DNA from: Terriglobia bacterium
Lineage (GTDB): Bacteria; Pseudomonadota; Alphaproteobacteria; Acetobacterales; Acetobacteraceae
Assembly (NCBI GenBank): GCA_023511585.1
Contig: JAIMBF010000001.1
Coordinates: forward strand, 38,821-102,820
Direction: 5' to 3'
DNA length: 64,000 nucleotides
Under the pieces are notes generated by a model. The model was not told the DNA's origin. It saw only the letters and a program-made list of their open reading frames with translations, and searched no databases. A program made the position numbers and the translations under genes. How positions within the stretch are numbered: the stretch's first letter is position 1; every line of letters begins with the position of its first letter. Below are positions 62,854 through 64,000 of the stretch, one piece after another.

Positions 62854-63735
62854 TTAGGTGTCCTTCACCCCGGCCAAAGCCAAAATCTTTTGCGCCTGTA
62901 ACAAATGCGGCCGATCGAGCATCCGCCCTTCCAAGCCCACCGTGCCGGCACCCGGATGGGCAGCAAAGGCCGCAACAACACGCTTGGCTTCTTCGATCTC
63001 TTTTGCCGAAGGGGTGAAGGCGCGATGAATAATCTCCACCTGCTCGGGATGAATGGCCAATTTACCGCTGAACCCCGCGGTGCGAGCGGCGCGCGCCTCG
63101 GCTTCCAGCCCGGCGGCGTTGCGAAAATCGGTAAACACGGTGTCAATCGCCTGAATCCCGGCAGCGGCAGCAGCGGCAAGGCAAAGCGAACGCGCCAAGA
63201 GATAGGTGTGTTCCAACACACCCGCCTCGGTGCGGTTCGAAACCGCGCCCAGCGCGGTGGCAAGATCCTCCGCGCCCCATGTGAGCCCGGCAAGGCGAGG
63301 CGCGCCGTCGGCATAGCTTCCCATCTGAAACAGCGCGCGCGGCGTTTCGGTCGCGACCGGAATAATTTTGACCCCGCCTAACGCAAGCCCAAGCCGCGCC
63401 TCCAGCGCATCCAAATAATACCCAAGCCGAATAATATCGGCGACACCATCGGTTTTCGGCAAAACAATCCCGTCCGGCGCACCGTCCACAACGGCGGCGA
63501 GATCCTGCAACGCATCGTTCGTGTTCAAAGGATTGATACGAACCCATAACTGCCGGTGCGTGCGATCCCGATGCGCGAGAAGATATTCTTTTACCAATCC
63601 CCGCGCAAACGGGCGCCGCTCGGCAGCAACCGAATCTTCCAGATCCAAAATCAACGCATCGGCGGGGTTCGTTTCGGCCTTGGCGAGTTTGCGTTCGCTA
63701 TCGCCGGGCACGAACAATAAAGAACGCAAGATCAT
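62854..63735 (-). CDS. HpcH/HpaI (CitE-like) CoA-ester lyase
   Basis: This 293-residue TIM-barrel lyase cleaves or forms C-C bonds in acyl-CoA esters such as malyl- or citramalyl-CoA. The start RSLLFVPGDSERKLAKAETN, the acidic LILDLEDSVAAERRPFARG, Arg in LWVRINPLNTND and KIIPVATETPRALFQMG are diagnostic, with WGAEDLATALGA the metal-binding Glu/Asp region. The protein starts 10 bp downstream of the MaoC stop; the pair is typical of mesaconyl/malyl-CoA or related pathways. Substrate is not determinable. Confidence 0.92.
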   Translation of the reverse strand: MILRSLLFVPGDSERKLAKAETNPADALILDLEDSVAAERRPFARGLVKEYLLAHRDRTHRQLWVRINPLNTNDALQDLAAVVDGAPDGIVLPKTDGVADIIRLGYYLDALEARLGLALGGVKIIPVATETPRALFQMGSYADGAPRLAGLTWGAEDLATALGAVSNRTEAGVLEHTYLLARSLCLAAAAAAGIQAIDTVFTDFRNAAGLEAEARAARTAGFSGKLAIHPEQVEIIHRAFTPSAKEIEEAKRVVAAFAAHPGAGTVGLEGRMLDRPHLLQAQKILALAGVKDT

Positions 63736-63745
63736 CGCGCCGTCC

Positions 63746-64000
63746 TCACGCGGGCCGCTTTTTCATCAGCGCCGACCGTTTGCACGACGCAACTTCCTCG
63801 CCGCGTTGGTTAAAAGAACGATGCTCAAAGACAACAATTCCGGCATCGGGACGCGAACGGCTTTCGCGGCGCGAAAGCACACGTGTTTCCGTGCGCAAGG
63901 TATCGCCGATGAACACGGGCGCAGGGAATTTCACCTCTTCCATGCCGAGATTGGCAATCGTGGTGCCGAGCGTGGTATCGCCCACGGAAACGCCTACCAT
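63746..64000 (-). CDS. MaoC-family (hot-dog) dehydratase, partial
   Basis: Only the C-terminal 84 codons are inside the window; the true start lies beyond 64000, and the ATG at the edge is probably an internal Met. The sequence [39 protein letters not shown] and [20 protein letters not shown] is the second half of the MaoC/mesaconyl-CoA hydratase-like hot-dog fold. It pairs with the downstream CoA-ester lyase and probably hydrates an enoyl-CoA intermediate made or used by it. Confidence 0.85.
   Translation of the reverse strand: MVGVSVGDTTLGTTIANLGMEEVKFPAPVFIGDTLRTETRVLSRRESRSRPDAGIVVFEHRSFNQRGEEVASCKRSALMKKRPA

Overview
The window is GC-rich (about 60% by eye), gene-dense DNA from an alphaproteobacterium, most likely an Acetobacteraceae (Rhodospirillales) relative. 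Supporting signs are the FlbT/FlaF flagellin regulators, CarD next to a Suv3-type helicase and a 7Fe ferredoxin, a lone CysD, and a strand-loop-strand repeat surface protein at the left edge. Family-level placement is an inference from gene content. No rRNA, complete tRNA, CRISPR array or intact transposase was seen.

Layout. 1-1.6 kb: 5' part of a 57-bp-repeat surface protein gene with a candidate promoter. 1.6-10.6 kb: housekeeping genes (moaB, lytic transglycosylase, family 4-like uracil-DNA glycosylase, ETF-QO, TPR lipoprotein, ispE, cysD). 10.6-13.7 kb: a large multidomain glycosyltransferase, then a MazF/PemK-type toxin-antitoxin relic whose toxin has lost its N-terminal half. 13.7-19.4 kb: a di-heme-like membrane protein, guaB, rlmE, ppx/gppA, nudC. 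19.4-24.1 kb: a leftward operon that appears to be nitric-oxide linked. It holds a NnrS/NorB-like 12-TM protein, two DUF2249 proteins, a MIP18-type protein and an unknown 80-residue protein, with a CoA-binding/O-acetylhomoserine sulfhydrylase fusion downstream. An NsrR-like 23-bp palindrome overlaps the predicted promoter. 24.2-27.5 kb: flagellar genes (flbT, DUF1217 protein, flagellin, flaF). 27.5-36.5 kb: a tiny Cys-rich ORF, amidase and gamma-glutamyltransferase, an SDR, an SGNH hydrolase, uppP, a LysR regulator, a GT4 glycosyltransferase and carD. 36.8-43.9 kb: fdxA, an S4 protein, the Suv3-like helicase, htpG, an M17 aminopeptidase and a MarR regulator. 44-48.3 kb: a glycan module (WecA/MraY-like transferase, CapD/PglF-like dehydratase, DegT aminotransferase).

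48.4-58.1 kb is a catabolic and uptake island: a beta-hydroxyacid dehydrogenase, two Liv-type binding proteins, an AidB-like acyl-CoA dehydrogenase, an acetoacetate decarboxylase-family protein, LivH, a fused LivM-LivG and LivF. 58.2-62.4 kb is an archaic (Csu/sigma-type) chaperone-usher fimbrial operon. It lies between two identical 29-bp direct repeats (58131-58159 and 62825-62853), which suggests that it was inserted as a unit. The window ends in a CoA-ester lyase (CitE-like) and a partial MaoC dehydratase gene, a typical coupled pair.

The observations most worth following are the NsrR-like operator with its DUF2249/MIP18 operon, the MetY fusion, the LivM-LivG fusion with a degenerate ABC signature, the repeat-bounded fimbrial operon, the decapitated toxin beside an intact antitoxin, and the 9-cysteine micro-ORF behind the amidase gene.
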